Below, in pieces: positions 1-23,380 of a stretch of 64,000 bases of DNA. The first letter of the stretch is position 1. The number at the start of each line of letters is the position of its first letter. The notes below the pieces were generated by a model. The model ran no database searches and was not told the DNA's origin. It was given only the letters and a program-made list of their open reading frames with translations. This DNA is from Apostichopus japonicus. Its lineage: Eukaryota > Echinodermata > Holothuroidea > Aspidochirotida > Stichopodidae. The stretch is from NCBI RefSeq assembly GCF_037975245.1, contig NC_092566.1, positions 1,860,001 to 1,924,000 on the forward strand, given 5' to 3'. Both the position numbers and the translations under genes were made by a program.

Positions 1-2322
1 GTCAGCGTCAAGATAACTCAGGAATCAATGCAGCCTGCCTCTAATAAAGAGACTTTGGTAATAACGGGAGTCGAAGATGAAGAAGAGAGGAGCCGTAGCA
101 GAAAGGAATCAGACTCTCTCTCAGAGGGTACATCTCCTACAGATAAAGAAACTAAATCTAAGTCAAGTGGGCAGAGCAATGTCGGGGAAAAGGGAAAAGG
201 AGGTGGGAAGGGAAAGAAAGGGGGAGGTGGGGGCCATCAGAGAGGAGACCAAAAATCCAGGAAATCAAAGAATGGACAACAACAAGAACAATCCTCGTCA
301 TCACAAGGGGGTAGCAGTGGTGGAAAGGAGGGCAAATCAAAAGCAAAGAGGAAAGGAAGCAAAAGACCAGAACAAAGAAGGGAACAAGAGGTTAATTCCA
401 GGAATTCATTAGATTCAGAAAGACGGAATTCCAGAGGAAATGACAGCGGAGGGAGCAGATCCAGTTTGAACGGAGATAACTTTCCCGACCTTCTCGCCGA
501 GACGCCCAAAGTGAGAGACAGTGTAATAATTGACGACAACGGTAACAAGACGAGGAATCCCCGACAGGCAGTTGCAGCGTCTGCTCTGCAGGGGGCTGCA
601 GCAGCCATAGGCCATGCTCTTCCAGATCCAGCGACCAGGGCCGAACTTGAGGAACTTCCAGGGGACGAAAGAAGGTCTCGAAAGGACAAAACGAGAAGAG
701 GAAGAATGCTGTCCAAAGCGGACAGGTTGTCAAAGCTGGACTTATTCCGCCGAGCTCGTTCTGTCGATACCTCAAAGGCCCCTCGTGATAGATCACCAAG
801 TTTAGAGCGGCCTGGGCGCGGCGGGAGGGCCAGTTCAATGGATCGATCCAAAAAGCGGGACAAATCCCCCACCGGTATGAAGGGGAAAGGCAAAGATAAA
901 GATGGACAGAGAGGAGGCTGGAAGAGGATACTGAGAGCTTCCAAGTAAGTATTATGTGTACATGATGCCTGTCGCAACATTGTAACCTTGGATGGTCTAG
1001 TATGGTAATTATCTGTGACAATCTTTAATTGGAACCATTAGCATGGATCCTTGACACATCCTCCCTGCTGTTATTGCACTAAAATGTTTAACAGTAATTT
1101 ACTGCATTAGTGATTACTGTGAAAGAGAATAGGTTCTGCAAATGTTTGCCAATAACTAATTACCATAATCAGTTATGTGTTTACTGCACTGATACTACAT
1201 TTTGAGTCTTTTGCAATGAAGTTAATATTATATATACCTCTTCTATAAAACAAAAAAATCACTGTTGTATTATCATGTTAATATGGATTGTTTGTTGACT
1301 TAAATTTTCAAGTTTCCAGGATTGGCCCTTCTTGCTTCATGAATATGCATACCTTGCTAATTTTTGTTATTCTGCAGTTTCCTCGATAACTTCAATAAGA
1401 ATATACAACAACAAGAAGAGTATGGAATTATTGCTTATACCTCTTAACAACTGCGTGTTGGTTTACTCATTGTATTTATGGATATTAAATCTTCAATATT
1501 ATTTCATATACATTAATCACATTTTATTTCATGACTGTGTATCCCAGCACATACTGTACCACGTATCCGATTAACACACTCATTATTTACTATTCTCATC
1601 ACTGTTATATCTCAGCTGATATTTACTGTTTATTTAAAATCAAATATTGGACTGGATGTTAAGGAAATATTCGCACCTGAATGAAAGTCCAGGTTACGTG
1701 ATCAAGATAGTCTTAATAAGAGAATTGATATGTTTGGTTTTGAGTCTATTCGTCATGTTGTATGCATAACAAACTTGACTCCTTCCCAGCCATCCATAAC
1801 AAATTTTGATAAAACTGGATCAAAGAGTAGTTTATGAAAATTCCTCAGTCATAGCACTGTAAGAGGGTTACAAAGACCTACACAGACCTGCAATATTGAA
1901 AGTCAAAAAATTGGCCCAAAAAATGAAAAAAGAGGGCTTCAGTAATTGCACATTTCTATTGTCTGAATTGCTTGGGTTAGTTTGCTCCAGATTCAGGAAT
2001 TTATGTTTGAGATGAGAGAGCAGAAATTAGTTGATGCCCTTCAACTGTTCTCGTTTTATTTTTGTTATATGATTTTGCCTTTTCAAATTAATATATATAT
2101 ATGTGTTAACAAGGTTTTATCAATCCCCTTTATTGTTTCAGTGATTCTTTAGTAGATTCATTCACTGACAGTGAAGGTTATGATTCTTTAACCAACGGGA
2201 GTGCCAATTTACTGAATGAGTCCAGTTTCCCATCTCCTAATTTGCATGTCAAACCTGGTGATGCATGCTCAATAACTGAAGATGGTAACATGGTGGTTGG
2301 AGCCAGTGTATTCTATTGTTAA
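1..2322 (+). CDS. 3' part of an unrecognised basic, Ser/Lys/Gly-rich protein gene
   Basis: The frame is open from base 1, so the gene probably starts upstream. Exon A runs 1-944 and ends at a good GTAAGT donor. Exon B begins at 2142 after a TTGTTTCAG acceptor and keeps the frame (AA+T), reaching a stop at 2320-2322. The encoded stretch of about 370 residues is highly charged: an acidic start, then Gly/Lys-rich and Ser-rich low complexity, then a more ordered Ala-rich piece around 540-640 and a basic Arg/Ser segment with SPS and SPT phosphosite-like motifs (about 760-870). Exon B is acidic and Ser-rich. No domain, signal peptide or membrane segment was recognised. Alternatively exon B may splice out at 2284 (GTAACA) to an acceptor at 4217, which would add about 10 residues before a stop at 4246-4248. 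The codons and junction look genuine; the function is unknown. Confidence 0.6.
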
Positions 2323-5300
2323 CCATGGTAATCGTTGTTTTATTCATTCCGCAACATAGTCAGATCTAGTGTCCGAAGGGGGGGGAAAGGGGGGTTTAAC
2401 ATTGTTCTGATTGGTCTAGTGGTACTGTACCATGATGAAGGAGGAACTGGTCATAATTATGGTGAAGAACTGGCCATATAAATGTGGGTGGCAGCCTCCT
2501 TCAGCTTCATTCAGATTTGACAAGTACTGTCAGCCTCCAGTCAATGCAATCTCCAAATTACTTTTATAAACTGGAATTAGTTGAAACAAACGTCAGTGTA
2601 AATGTTAATATGTGAACTGTTTTGGTAGTTGTTGGTTAGTGTCAAATTTGTAATTTTTGCATATTTTAATATTTCTATAACAAGCTTATAAAGCTATATA
2701 TACATGTATACATATCATACTCACTAAAATAATTGCATGCAGCATGTTATAATCATATTTATGTTATTGATTAAAACCAGACTATTTTTTTTATTGGAAG
2801 CACTAACTCTCTGGGCATTGTACTGTTTGTCTAAGAGGAGAAAATGAGAGGGATTGGGAGGAGGTTGTATTTGTCTGTGTGTGGGTGGGTGGTTGGGTTG
2901 GCTTGGGGGAGGGGGATTTTTGGAACTGGTGAGAGGGGAAACTAACATTTTTGTGCTACCACTCAAACTACACCAGTTTCTCTAAGTATGTAAAGTCAAC
3001 CCACTATATGTATATCCGATTGCTTCACTTTCCTTGATCATGTTTACTTGTTATCAGAGTATTTTAACCTCTCTTTATTTCTCACCTTCCGTAATTTCTT
3101 TGTTTTTTACCATCTACCTATCATCCAGTAGATTATATTTTGGTGACATTGGCATGCGAAGGCAAGAGTCTGGAGGCAAACAGCATGGTTTGAAAAATTC
3201 TCTTTTTGATAATTCGTTTTTTGATGTGATCATCTTCTGACATGGTCTTTTGAAAGTTTGAAGTGGGATCTGTTTTGCAAGCATGCTACAACCACACAAA
3301 TCCAACCAACCCTCTTGCAACTTATAGTCCACTACATCAAACCCCTCTCTCCTCTCCCCTCTCCCACACCACTGACCATCGTTTTGGCTTCATTTTTGTT
3401 CCTCTAAGCAGGCAATACTTAATTTCAATAGATCTTGCTTTATATTTACATCCACGTGACATTAAAACCATAATATTGGTTGCCTTCAACACAGATGAAA
3501 TATAATTTTTAACAAGAAACTTTGTTGTTTCATATTTCTGATAACTGTTCCATTTAAATACATCTGGCTTTAAACCTTGTGAGTGGCCTACATTGACAAA
3601 AAGCTTCATTACTATGGGGAGTTGACCTTTCCATGGGTGGGAAAGGGGTGGGTGAAGATGACAGGGGGAACTGCAAATCTAGGAAGTTCACAAATTCATC
3701 TGAAACGTTAGACACTAAAGTATGCTGTAAATTGTTGTCCATCTGCCCACCCCCTTGCCCCTTCCTTAAATTATAAACCCCTAGAGGAGGGAGTGGGTCA
3801 CCTTACTTCCTTCGATTTGTTTAAACATGGGTTTTCTGTTAATACTTTGTTTCGTCCTGCTGCTTGGATCGTTATCACTGAAAAGTACAAAATAAAAAAA
3901 CAAATGGTGGGAAAAGGTTCCAAAAGAATTGCTATTAAAGAAAGCAAAAGAATTTTGACATCTCAAAGCAAGTTTGCTGAGTTTGAAAACATTATTGTTA
4001 CCTATCAGCTGATCATATCTCTTGATTTGAAGTATAAAGCTTTTGTTTCCATGGCTGCTTTGATTTTTTTCTTCAAGTTTTTTTGACCAAGAGTGGTGTT
4101 TTTATTCGCCATTGCTTTGCTGCTGTTTGCCCAAGTCTCTGAACTCGTTTGCCGGTGTCACCGAAACTTTCTAACTTTTGAACCTTTGGTTTTCATTCCA
4201 GTTTTTGTTCTTCACAGAGTATAGAGAGTCTGACCTCACTCTATTTTGATAATGCTTGAGTTCAAAAGCAGATGGTCAAAGGTCAAGCAAGACAATAATA
4301 TGGAACGACGACGAAGATGGAGAGGTATATTATGTCCGACTGAGGCTGGCTTCTCTCATCCTTTTAAGAGTGAGGAAATCTTCAGCTTCAGAGACTCAGA
4401 AAAGGTACCTCTTAAATTCCCACATCGACAGCATGGGGGTTGTATACCCACTTAATCAGCATAGTGGCTACCCAGGAGCGTGATGGACTCGGAATTCAAG
4501 TCAAGGACTGAAAAGGAGAGGATGATTTAAAAAGAGGAGAGAGGAGAGAATTAATGATTTGAACATATCATCGTAACAATCACATACAACTCAGAACAGA
4601 AATTTGTTTATATTTGTCACAATTGATTAAAGGGACTGTGTACTGGAAGAGACACTTTTGAGCCTCAAAGATGCAGCTGGGTGCATTTGCAACATTATTT
4701 CTCTTACCATAAAGTGCACTATCACATAACTTTGAGTTTGAACTCGTTCGTTAATTTTAACTCAGTTTTATTGCTTAAACTCATTCAATTTAAGTTGAAC
4801 TCATTCTGTTAACTTGAACTCATTGTCAAAGTTTGAACTTCATCAGTTAGTTTGAACGCATTCTCTTAGTTTGAATTCATTCTCTTAGTTTGAACTCACT
4901 CTGTAAGTTTGAATTCATTCTATTAGTTTGAATTCATTCTATTTAGTTTGAACTCACTCTGTAAGTTTGAACTCATTCTATTAGTTTGAACTCATTCAGT
5001 TAGTTTGAACTCATTCAGTAAGTTTGAACTCATTCTGTAAGTAAGAACTCATTCTGTAAGTTTGACCTCTTTTCTATTAGTTTGAACTCATTCTATTAGT
5101 TTGAGCACATCGTCTTAGTTTGAACTCATTCTGTTAGGTGGAACTCATTCTTTTAGTTTCAACTCATTCTGGTAGGTTCATGTCAATCTGTTTGTTTGTT
5201 GCAATAAGTACATTACAGAGCTTTAAAACTCTTCAGGAACTCTGTTGTTTTTCAACAAGAACATCAACAGTTCGACTAGACCTACTGCACTACCATAGCA

Positions 5301-8300
5301 GAGAAACCTAGCCTTTCTCAGCTGATTTTGCATATTTCATATCTGGTTAGAAATTAAAAATTCCTTTTATATCTTAGGTATAAGGTGTCCATGTTGCAAT
5401 GATCCAAGGAAAGTATTGAAATCAGGGAACAATTTTTTCCGAGGACATTACATGAAATTGACGTTTTGGATGAAGAGATTAATGTTTCAGATTCTTACCA
5501 AAAATATTGCTTAATTTGATTGAGCAAATCAGGTGAAAAGTAGAACATGATTATGAAAGGCAACAACCCGAAGATAAATATGCCATTATTGTCTGAACTG
5601 GTTTATCGACAGTATCTTTGTTAGGAGAGTTACCTAATGTTCGCTGTTTAGTTTCAGGCAGTTGAGTACTAACAAATTGAAACTTCTTCATAATCAGTGA
5701 GAACATTTGCTTGGTGTATGGGCCAAAGAAGAAGATGAGAGAAATGCACAATGCAACTGTTGAGGCTTTGAAACAGTTGATGATCTTACATAGATGTGAC
5801 GTTGATAAGAAATACATACAAACCTCACCAAAGTGAGGACCATGTGCACTGACACACTAGGTACTCCCATAACTCAGACAGGAGTGGATTGGTTACATGC
5901 AACTTGTATAACTACCAAGAGATGTAAACCAAGAAAATATGTTTAACATTTCATTTCATATATTGGCATTGCTTTTAATATGTGGTTGATTTGTATACTG
6001 AACTTACAAAGACGCACTGAATAGGAGGAGAGTTTAAGTATAAATATATCATCAATGTAAGCCATCATGATATGTGTTTTGATCCTGCGATGCTCTGTTG
6101 TCTGTTGGGAGTGAAAATGACAATTGAACAGAAAATCATCTGAATTGCCCCCAAATCTTGACTCGCTTACAGTTTCAAAAACCACTTTCGGACGGTTCAA
6201 CAGTGATATATTTCCTGGTACATTAAGGAGGCTCACATGAAAAGAGTCAGTGTTCTTATGACAACGATGTTTTTCTGAGAAGAACAAAGGTGACAATTTG
6301 TCATTTTCTGGCAAATTTGGGAGTTGAAGGCAGGGGTGGGGGGGGGTTGGCAGGGGCAACAAGCATCCTGTTTAATATTTTGAAGAACAGATGTTTAAAA
6401 CTCTTTAGGAAACTAAATGAGAAGAAATACCATCTAGGTTTTTGGCTGCTCAGGATTAAGTCTGTTCAATAACAATGAAAATACTTGAAAAATTCTTTAA
6501 CTGTTGCTTTTAACATCATCTTGAGGATATATTTTACCTTATGCTATAAACTGATGCTCATAAAGTTTGCAATATTGATATATTTGATTTTCATAGATTA
6601 ACTGATAAGAGGTGCTTCCTTTATGACAGCTCATATAAACATTGAAATCATGTGTAAAAATAAAATACAAATCTCTATGCAATCACTGTACAATTAACAC
6701 TTAATTAACATGCTAACTCAGTAATTTTACATGATGTATTTCATTTTCTGGTTGATGGTCATTATGATTATAAGCTAACCATGTTAGTTTGAATAAAAGT
6801 CCAGAGTTTATTTTTGGGTCAGTATTGGAACCAAATCTAATTTATGACAGAGCAGTACTTTAAAATTCAAGAATAACTGCTATAGGTAGGCACCTTTCAA
6901 TGATTGAAAACTAGAACAGAGGTTCTCAATAGGTGCTTGCAAAAACAGAACCCCCCCCCCAAAAAAAAAAAAAAGTGGAAAGAAACAAGAAAAACGAGGA
7001 AAAGAAAGAAGGCCCACAGTCATGCAAAACTTGGGTATGCAGTTCAACAGACCTTTTGACTTGAGTACTGACTTGAATACTTTGCTGGCCTGCCCTGAAC
7101 ATTGTTTAACCATTGCTTAAGGTATGGTGAGTTTTGAATTCTCTCTGGCTTTGACTCCAACCCACATTTTACTCTGGCCCACAAAGAACTTGACTGATAT
7201 ATAAAGTCTTCCTTAGATATTTCACTGTAAGGCAATCATCAAAATGTGCTGTTTGTATAATATGTGCCTTTTTGTTAGCAAAATGGGTTATTCCATAAAA
7301 CAAGAGAAAAAGTAAAAACCAGTGCTTCCAATCTTCTAGATCTCTTCCTTAGGAAAGTACTTTGTATATTGGCCTTAAACCTATGTAACTGTAAGGTGTC
7401 TAATTCATTCATCGATTTCTTTGTGAAGATTAATTTTAGTCCTATGTTGATGTAAATCGAACTTGTAACAGGCTAATTTAAGCGTGTAAAGTCTATAACA
7501 GCTGAAATAATCCTAAAACACGATCACCTAAGTCCGATTACTTGAGTCGGATGAAACTCCAAAGACTTCCCGTCACGGCCTTAACAGCTGCTAGGATTTG
7601 ATTACAGCTTCTTTATACCTTTAAGTTTAGAATGATCGTCCATGATTAATTATCCTCTATTATGTTCTGTTGTTTTTAAGTACCAAAATGGTTTCATTCT
7701 TGTACAAACTTGTGCCCATTATGTAACATAAGGTGACATTTCAAAACATCTACAAAATAACGTGCAGTTTACTTGGTTATTGTGATGTTCTGTATATACA
7801 ACATTGTAAGCAATGCTTCACCCTTCCTACACTATTGTGACATTAAGTAATGGGGATGTGTATGCATTTTTGTATTGATCACTTTTGATATCTGTTACCA
7901 GATTTGTGTCATCTTTCAAATCACGATAATCTAATGCAATCCTCATGTGATATGGCATGCTGGTCATGCCATTAGAAAACAATCAATTGTGATATTGTTG
8001 GAAGGAATGTAAAACTGTTGGATCACCTACATTGTTCTGTACAAATGTTCTACGTTTGTGTACAAACTTTACACCGGTACTGTATTTCTTTTGTATATGT
8101 TCTCAACAAATTCTGTCATCTGGACACAACTTGGTTGTGAATCATTTGTTGTAATGAAAAAAAAAATCATATCGTGTACAGTTTTTCTATACAGTGATAG
8201 AACAAAGTAGATTGTGTAACCAAGACCTTCTTTTTTTGATAAAAACTTCAAACAGGGTACTGTTTAGTTTGCCTCTCATATTATTCATATATATGGACAG

Positions 8301-10530
8301 AAGTATTAAACATATACTAAGAACTGTACAATAAATGACTATTGTATTCAGAAAGATATAATGGCAGATGTCACACACAGTTGATGAAGTGAACAGGGTG
8401 GATAAGAACCTGTCATTGATCTTGTTTCCCTTGATGCGGGGCTGAGATGAGGATGAAAAGAGAAGATCAGAAATGAATACTATCACAGATTGAGATTCTT
8501 GCTTTTTAAGGGTGTGGAGAGGGTTGGGGTAGGGGTAAGGGGGGGTGGTTAAACTGGTGTTTTGTAACACAATCAATACTTTGGTGATAGCTGTTTATGT
8601 CTTCTTAGAGGGTTCCTCCATAAGCTAGAGTGATTTCTTTCCAGAAACAAGTATCATTGCTCAGTATGTTGAAAGCTTGTTGACGTGGTGACAAAACTAT
8701 GAGGGTAGGGAGAGAGGAAGGGCAGGTGGGAGGGGTGTGATGACAAAATGATATCCCATTCAAGTATTCACCACTCCTTCCTCTCAAACCACTGTAAATT
8801 AATTTATCAATCTTATATAGTTTTTAATATTTGCTGGGAATAACTTCAGCTTGAAATTTCTATGGCATCATGTCTCACTTGAAATGACTTTTTTTTGTCA
8901 ATGTGGTGCAAAAAAAAAATCAAATTTATATCTTATTTCATAATTTTAATGACAAAACAAGTTACATTGAGAATAATGGTCCTAACAGCTACTTCTTTTA
9001 TGTGCAATCATGATGTAAGAAAGCAAACCAATATGTTCTTGCTTCTCATTAATTTCTTAAACTGGAAATATCTGTCAATGGAATATGTTTTGTGTTTCAA
9101 TGTCTTCAATTCGGGTGCATCGAAAGACAAGTGTGAATATGGTGGGGTAGGGAGTATAGGATGGTGATACTATGAAACTGGAATTTAATCCAATTACTCA
9201 GAATAAATGTATAATTTAATGTTTTTAGTTAAACAATGCAAAGGCCATCAAAACATGACATGCTTGTGTTTATTTGGTGAAATACTGACAACCACATTGA
9301 ATGAATTTTTAATCGGTGTAGCTGCCATTATGGTCAACTTTATTTACTTGTAGAAATTAACGGATCTGTTAACTTTATTTGTAATAATTTTATGTAGAGA
9401 GGTACAAATTAAGACTATTATTTATTGGACATTCATGTTGATTACCATATTTAAATGGAAAAAATCTTGACTCGGATTCGATGAATGTTTGTACAAAGAT
9501 GAAGCAATAAATGTGTCCTTTGCACAATTTAAAAGAACAATTATGTTATATCATCTTTATGTGTCTAATGGAAGACTTATGATCATATTATAAACAGACT
9601 CCATTCTAAAATAAATTGATTGACATTAGTGACAGCATCAGTGATATTACAAAAGTCATACCTATAGGAAGAGGAATATCCCATCCTCTCCCATCCCATC
9701 TTGATCTTACAAACCACATTTGTTGTATACCCTACCCACCATATGATAGCTGATGATAGCTTGCCCTATTGTGGTACTTCAAGATTTCTATAGCATGGCC
9801 ATTTAGATCATTTTGAGCTAGAATAGGAGCAAGCTTAGCATAGTGAAATCCAACCCTTCTGACTGCTCATGTAAAATGCTCTTAATGAAGGCAGGACCAT
9901 TGCTATAAGGGCACAGGGAATTTTCCTCCCAACCCCTCCTCCGTGCAGTAGACTACTGCCCCCCCCCCTCCTCTGTGCTGTGATGTTTAGGCCTACTTCA
10001 CAATTTACAGGACAAGAGTATTCTGCCTCTTCATCTGTAAATTGTTAGTGAAGCCCTTCCCTAAACTGTGGGTGCCCATCCAATTCCTGGCTCCCAGCCA
10101 GTGAATCACTTTATTGCCCCTAGTTTTACAACATCTTTTTAAGCAATATTCCTGATCACAAATTACTAATTATTCATTACTCCTATGATAATGATATGAT
10201 ATCACTATTGTGGATGTTACACTGATAAATTCTTGAACTGCAGGGTGTGCACCCCGCATTTCTCACGCATAAAATGAAGCATCACCTTTTGGTCTTTGGC
10301 GGGTATACAAATGCAGTTCTTCAAGCACAAAACTTAAATGACCAACATAGAACCTAAAAGCTCAAAACGATCTCCTCACTTTCGTTACATTACCAGAAAT
10401 TGGGCCCTTGCTATACTGAAATTAGGGTTCATGCGATAATTGGTTCTTCATCAGATTATTTGTACCTTGTTTGGCTCTAAAGAAGCAAGCTTAAATTGTT
10501 GCACTATTGGCGCTCCAAGTTAGGCGTTTA
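2323..10530. other. Long non-coding stretch between the first gene and KAT8
   Basis: No convincing exon was found beyond the possible short terminal exon at 4218-4248. The open frames here are short, lack family resemblance and have no good splice context. Part of it is likely 3' UTR of the first gene; candidate AATAAA signals occur near 6790 and 9506. It contains a 19-bp minisatellite, a DR1-like nuclear-receptor motif at 4273-4285, a C10/A14 tract near 6950, and scattered poly-G and poly-C runs. Confidence 0.6.
4731..5175 (+). repeat. 19-bp minisatellite (TTTGAACTCATTCTGTTAG type)
   Basis: About 23 imperfect head-to-tail copies of a 19-bp unit built around GTTTGAACTCATTC. Copies differ mostly in the CTGTTAG/CTATTAG/CTGTAAG part, with occasional 1-bp indels. 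There is no open frame across it. It lies downstream of the first gene, possibly inside its 3' UTR. Confidence 0.9.
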
Positions 10531-10537
10531 CAGCACA

Positions 10538-10600
10538 TGACGTCACTCACACATTTCCGAATGAGCATGCGCCTGTTTTTGTGAGGCACATTTCGCGCAA
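10538..10600 (+). promoter_or_regulatory. Probable KAT8 promoter: CRE, NRF1-like and E2F-like motifs
   Basis: A perfect palindromic CRE (TGACGTCA, 10538-10545) is followed by an NRF1-type GCATGCGC (10565-10572) and an E2F-like TTTCGCGC (10591-10598). All lie 150-210 bp before the KAT8 start codon in a locally CpG-richer patch. This set is typical of TATA-less housekeeping promoters. The assignment rests on motif identity and position only. Confidence 0.5.
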
Positions 10601-10747
10601 ATAGGTCCTCATCCGCGTCATAACAAACAATTTACAAACAACCTGCCTGAGAATACACATGTTGTGTGCACTACTGCTAATGCTATACACATCATTGCTA
10701 TAGTGTATGCATTATATGCACACAGTAAACGACACATGGTGATAGTA

Positions 10748-21064
<10,317 letters not shown>

Positions 21065-23380
21065 CAAAAGATCATCTGTGGTGTAAATTTTGCAGCATCC
21101 TTCCGTTTTTCGGACAGAGGTTTACAGAAAAGTTACATTTGAAACAGTTGGTGCTTGGATTTACTTACATAACATCATTGGTGACTTCCCAAGCAAACGA
21201 ATTAGAACAGTTAACCCCATTTTATTAATGTGAGATTAGTGTGGATCTATCCCAGCAATTACAGAAATAAGTGAACAAGAAGAAGTAATGGTAGATAATG
21301 ATGGAATGTGGAAGTCTACATGTAATGTGTTTTGTGTAACAGTAATAACTTGTATACAGCTATCAATCAACAGAGCTCCAAGTTAGCTTTTGATAAGTCA
21401 TTTCATTTCATTTTCATTTCATATATTTGTGGAAAGAAATGTAATGGCCTTTTCCAGGTCATTAGAGATATGCCAAGTCTATGGTGCACTCCAAATTTGC
21501 TAAAGCGATATGGCGATTCTTTCCTCTTGGCTCATTAATGTGGGGTGGGGGTAGGAGGGGGTGGGATGGGGTAGAGGGAGACATTGCAGCAGATGGGAGG
21601 GTACTTTTGTGGTGCTGTGGCTTTGCTGTTAGTAGCCATGTTGACAAACTCTGTACTTTAGTTTAGTCTGTCACCTCTGTGAATGAGTTACCATTTTTTA
21701 TGTTTTATCTATCCCTCAACTTACATAATATCATCCAGTCATATTGAGTTGTAACCCATGTTAGGTAGTGTGTAGTTATGGGCTTCCATTTTATTTGTGT
21801 ATAATTGTAATTTACTTTGTAAAAAGATGTAAATAAATGTTAAGTTTGAATAGCAGCTGTGCTTAACCTTACAACATTTTTTTGGTACTTTTTTTGTGGT
21901 ACTTTTTTAATCACTCTCTACCAACTTGCTAGCTAAATTGAATGATCATTGTTTTAGTTTATTCTAAATTAGGTGATGACAGTAGGGCAAACAGAACTAA
22001 CAACTTGCAGAAGTATGGAGCAGTGAATTAAGATGATGCTGATTCCATAGATTATACAATGGCTGGGGAATGGATTCAGGGAGACCCCTTTCTTATTTCC
22101 AAAACCAGCTACAAAAAAAAAAATGATCTTAAGGTAAACAGTGACAATTCTTTAGCATGCTTCCTAGGATGGCAACAGTTACATATCTGCAAATGGGCTT
22201 CTATTGGCTTCCTAACCCCTTGGATTCACTAAACTTAAACCTTTTTGGCCCTACCCTGTAGACAAACCCCTTGACAACTGAGTGAGTGATTGATCTTGCC
22301 CACTCTTTGACATTTGTTACATGAATCAACATACTCTTTTTATAATTCTCAAAGAAGAAAATAAATTGTGGTCTTCCGTTATCACAGTATTAAACTTTAT
22401 CATTGCCATATTTAGGTTGACTTAATTGCAACACAACACGAAGCTGTTAGTTGCTTAGATCATTGCGTCAGCCAGATTTACATCAGCAAATTTAAGTACA
22501 GAATATGCCAAATTAGTTGTGCTTTGCATAAGTGAGCTTACTTTGACAAACTGTTAGTAAAATAAGTTGCAATCCCCCACCTCTCCATTTGAAGACTATC
22601 AACTAGTCTATCATCGTTTCTCTCAGAAATTGCTTGGTTATACTTTCATGCAAAGGTTCTGCAAATCTCTTGTTTGTTGTTGCTTTGGGAAACCACCGAC
22701 ATTCCCAGGGTAATCCACATTACATGTGACATGAATCAGTTCGAAGTTCAAGGGGGAATTACAGAGTACTTGACGTGAACTAGTATCAACAGTAAATTCT
22801 TACCCAAGGTCAGTAATTCATCTTTCAAGACTGAATGCCCTTGTTTATTAACTACGTCTGTTAGGGTTACAAATTGTTACTGGTAAATGTCAATATCAGG
22901 AAGCAGCTGCCACCTGGTATGATGATCGGGCTCTGTAACTTAGACTAGAACCTAGGGCGAGGCCTCAGTTAGGCTACTGTGTGCCTAACTGAATACGACA
23001 TACATGATACACCGTACAAGCTAATTGGTATTCGGGCTTGGTTTTTTTGTAGTAGTAGGGTGGTATGCTAACTTGGCGATATTTAAGATGACACATGTAC
23101 TTATTAAAGAAGAAGGTAACAGTGTTTCATATTTTAATGTTAGGCCTACATTAATAAGGTATACCATACTTGTATCCATCAACTAGTTCATGATTGCATC
23201 AATAAGTTTATCAGGCTCCACCAATTTACTAAGTTAAAGATCTGCTCCAATTATAGCACACTATAGCTAGGAAAATTTTCAATTTCTATGGTTCTATCAT
23301 ATGACTGGTAATGTATGTTATTACTCTACAATTCAGGTTCATGTTCTCCATGCTCATTTCTCAGAAGTGTATAGGACAAC
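21065..23380. other. KAT8 3' UTR then intergenic DNA
   Basis: Bases 21065 to about 21855 read as the KAT8 3' UTR. From there to 23380 no exon, RNA gene or clear repeat was seen. A CATTTCTCAG acceptor-like site ends at 23364, 16 bp before the next start codon, so that gene may have an upstream untranslated exon. Confidence 0.55.
21832..21837 (+). promoter_or_regulatory. KAT8 poly(A) signal AATAAA
   Basis: The first canonical AATAAA downstream of the KAT8 stop, about 770 bp after it, followed by GT- and T-rich sequence. It implies a 3' end near 21855. Confidence 0.65.

Noticed and set aside
237-1021. Long minus-strand frames opposite the first exon
   Set aside because: Antisense shadows of the plus-strand frame, which has a clean donor and continues into a second exon.
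4256-4483. 75-codon frame as a terminal exon of the first gene
   Set aside because: Possible in phase from donor 2284, but the required acceptor near 4271 has no pyrimidine tract; the strong acceptor at 4217 leads to an early stop instead.
6940-6975. Poly-C/poly-A block as a retroposon tail
   Set aside because: No retroposon body or target duplication recognised next to it; similar homopolymer runs are scattered across the window on both strands.
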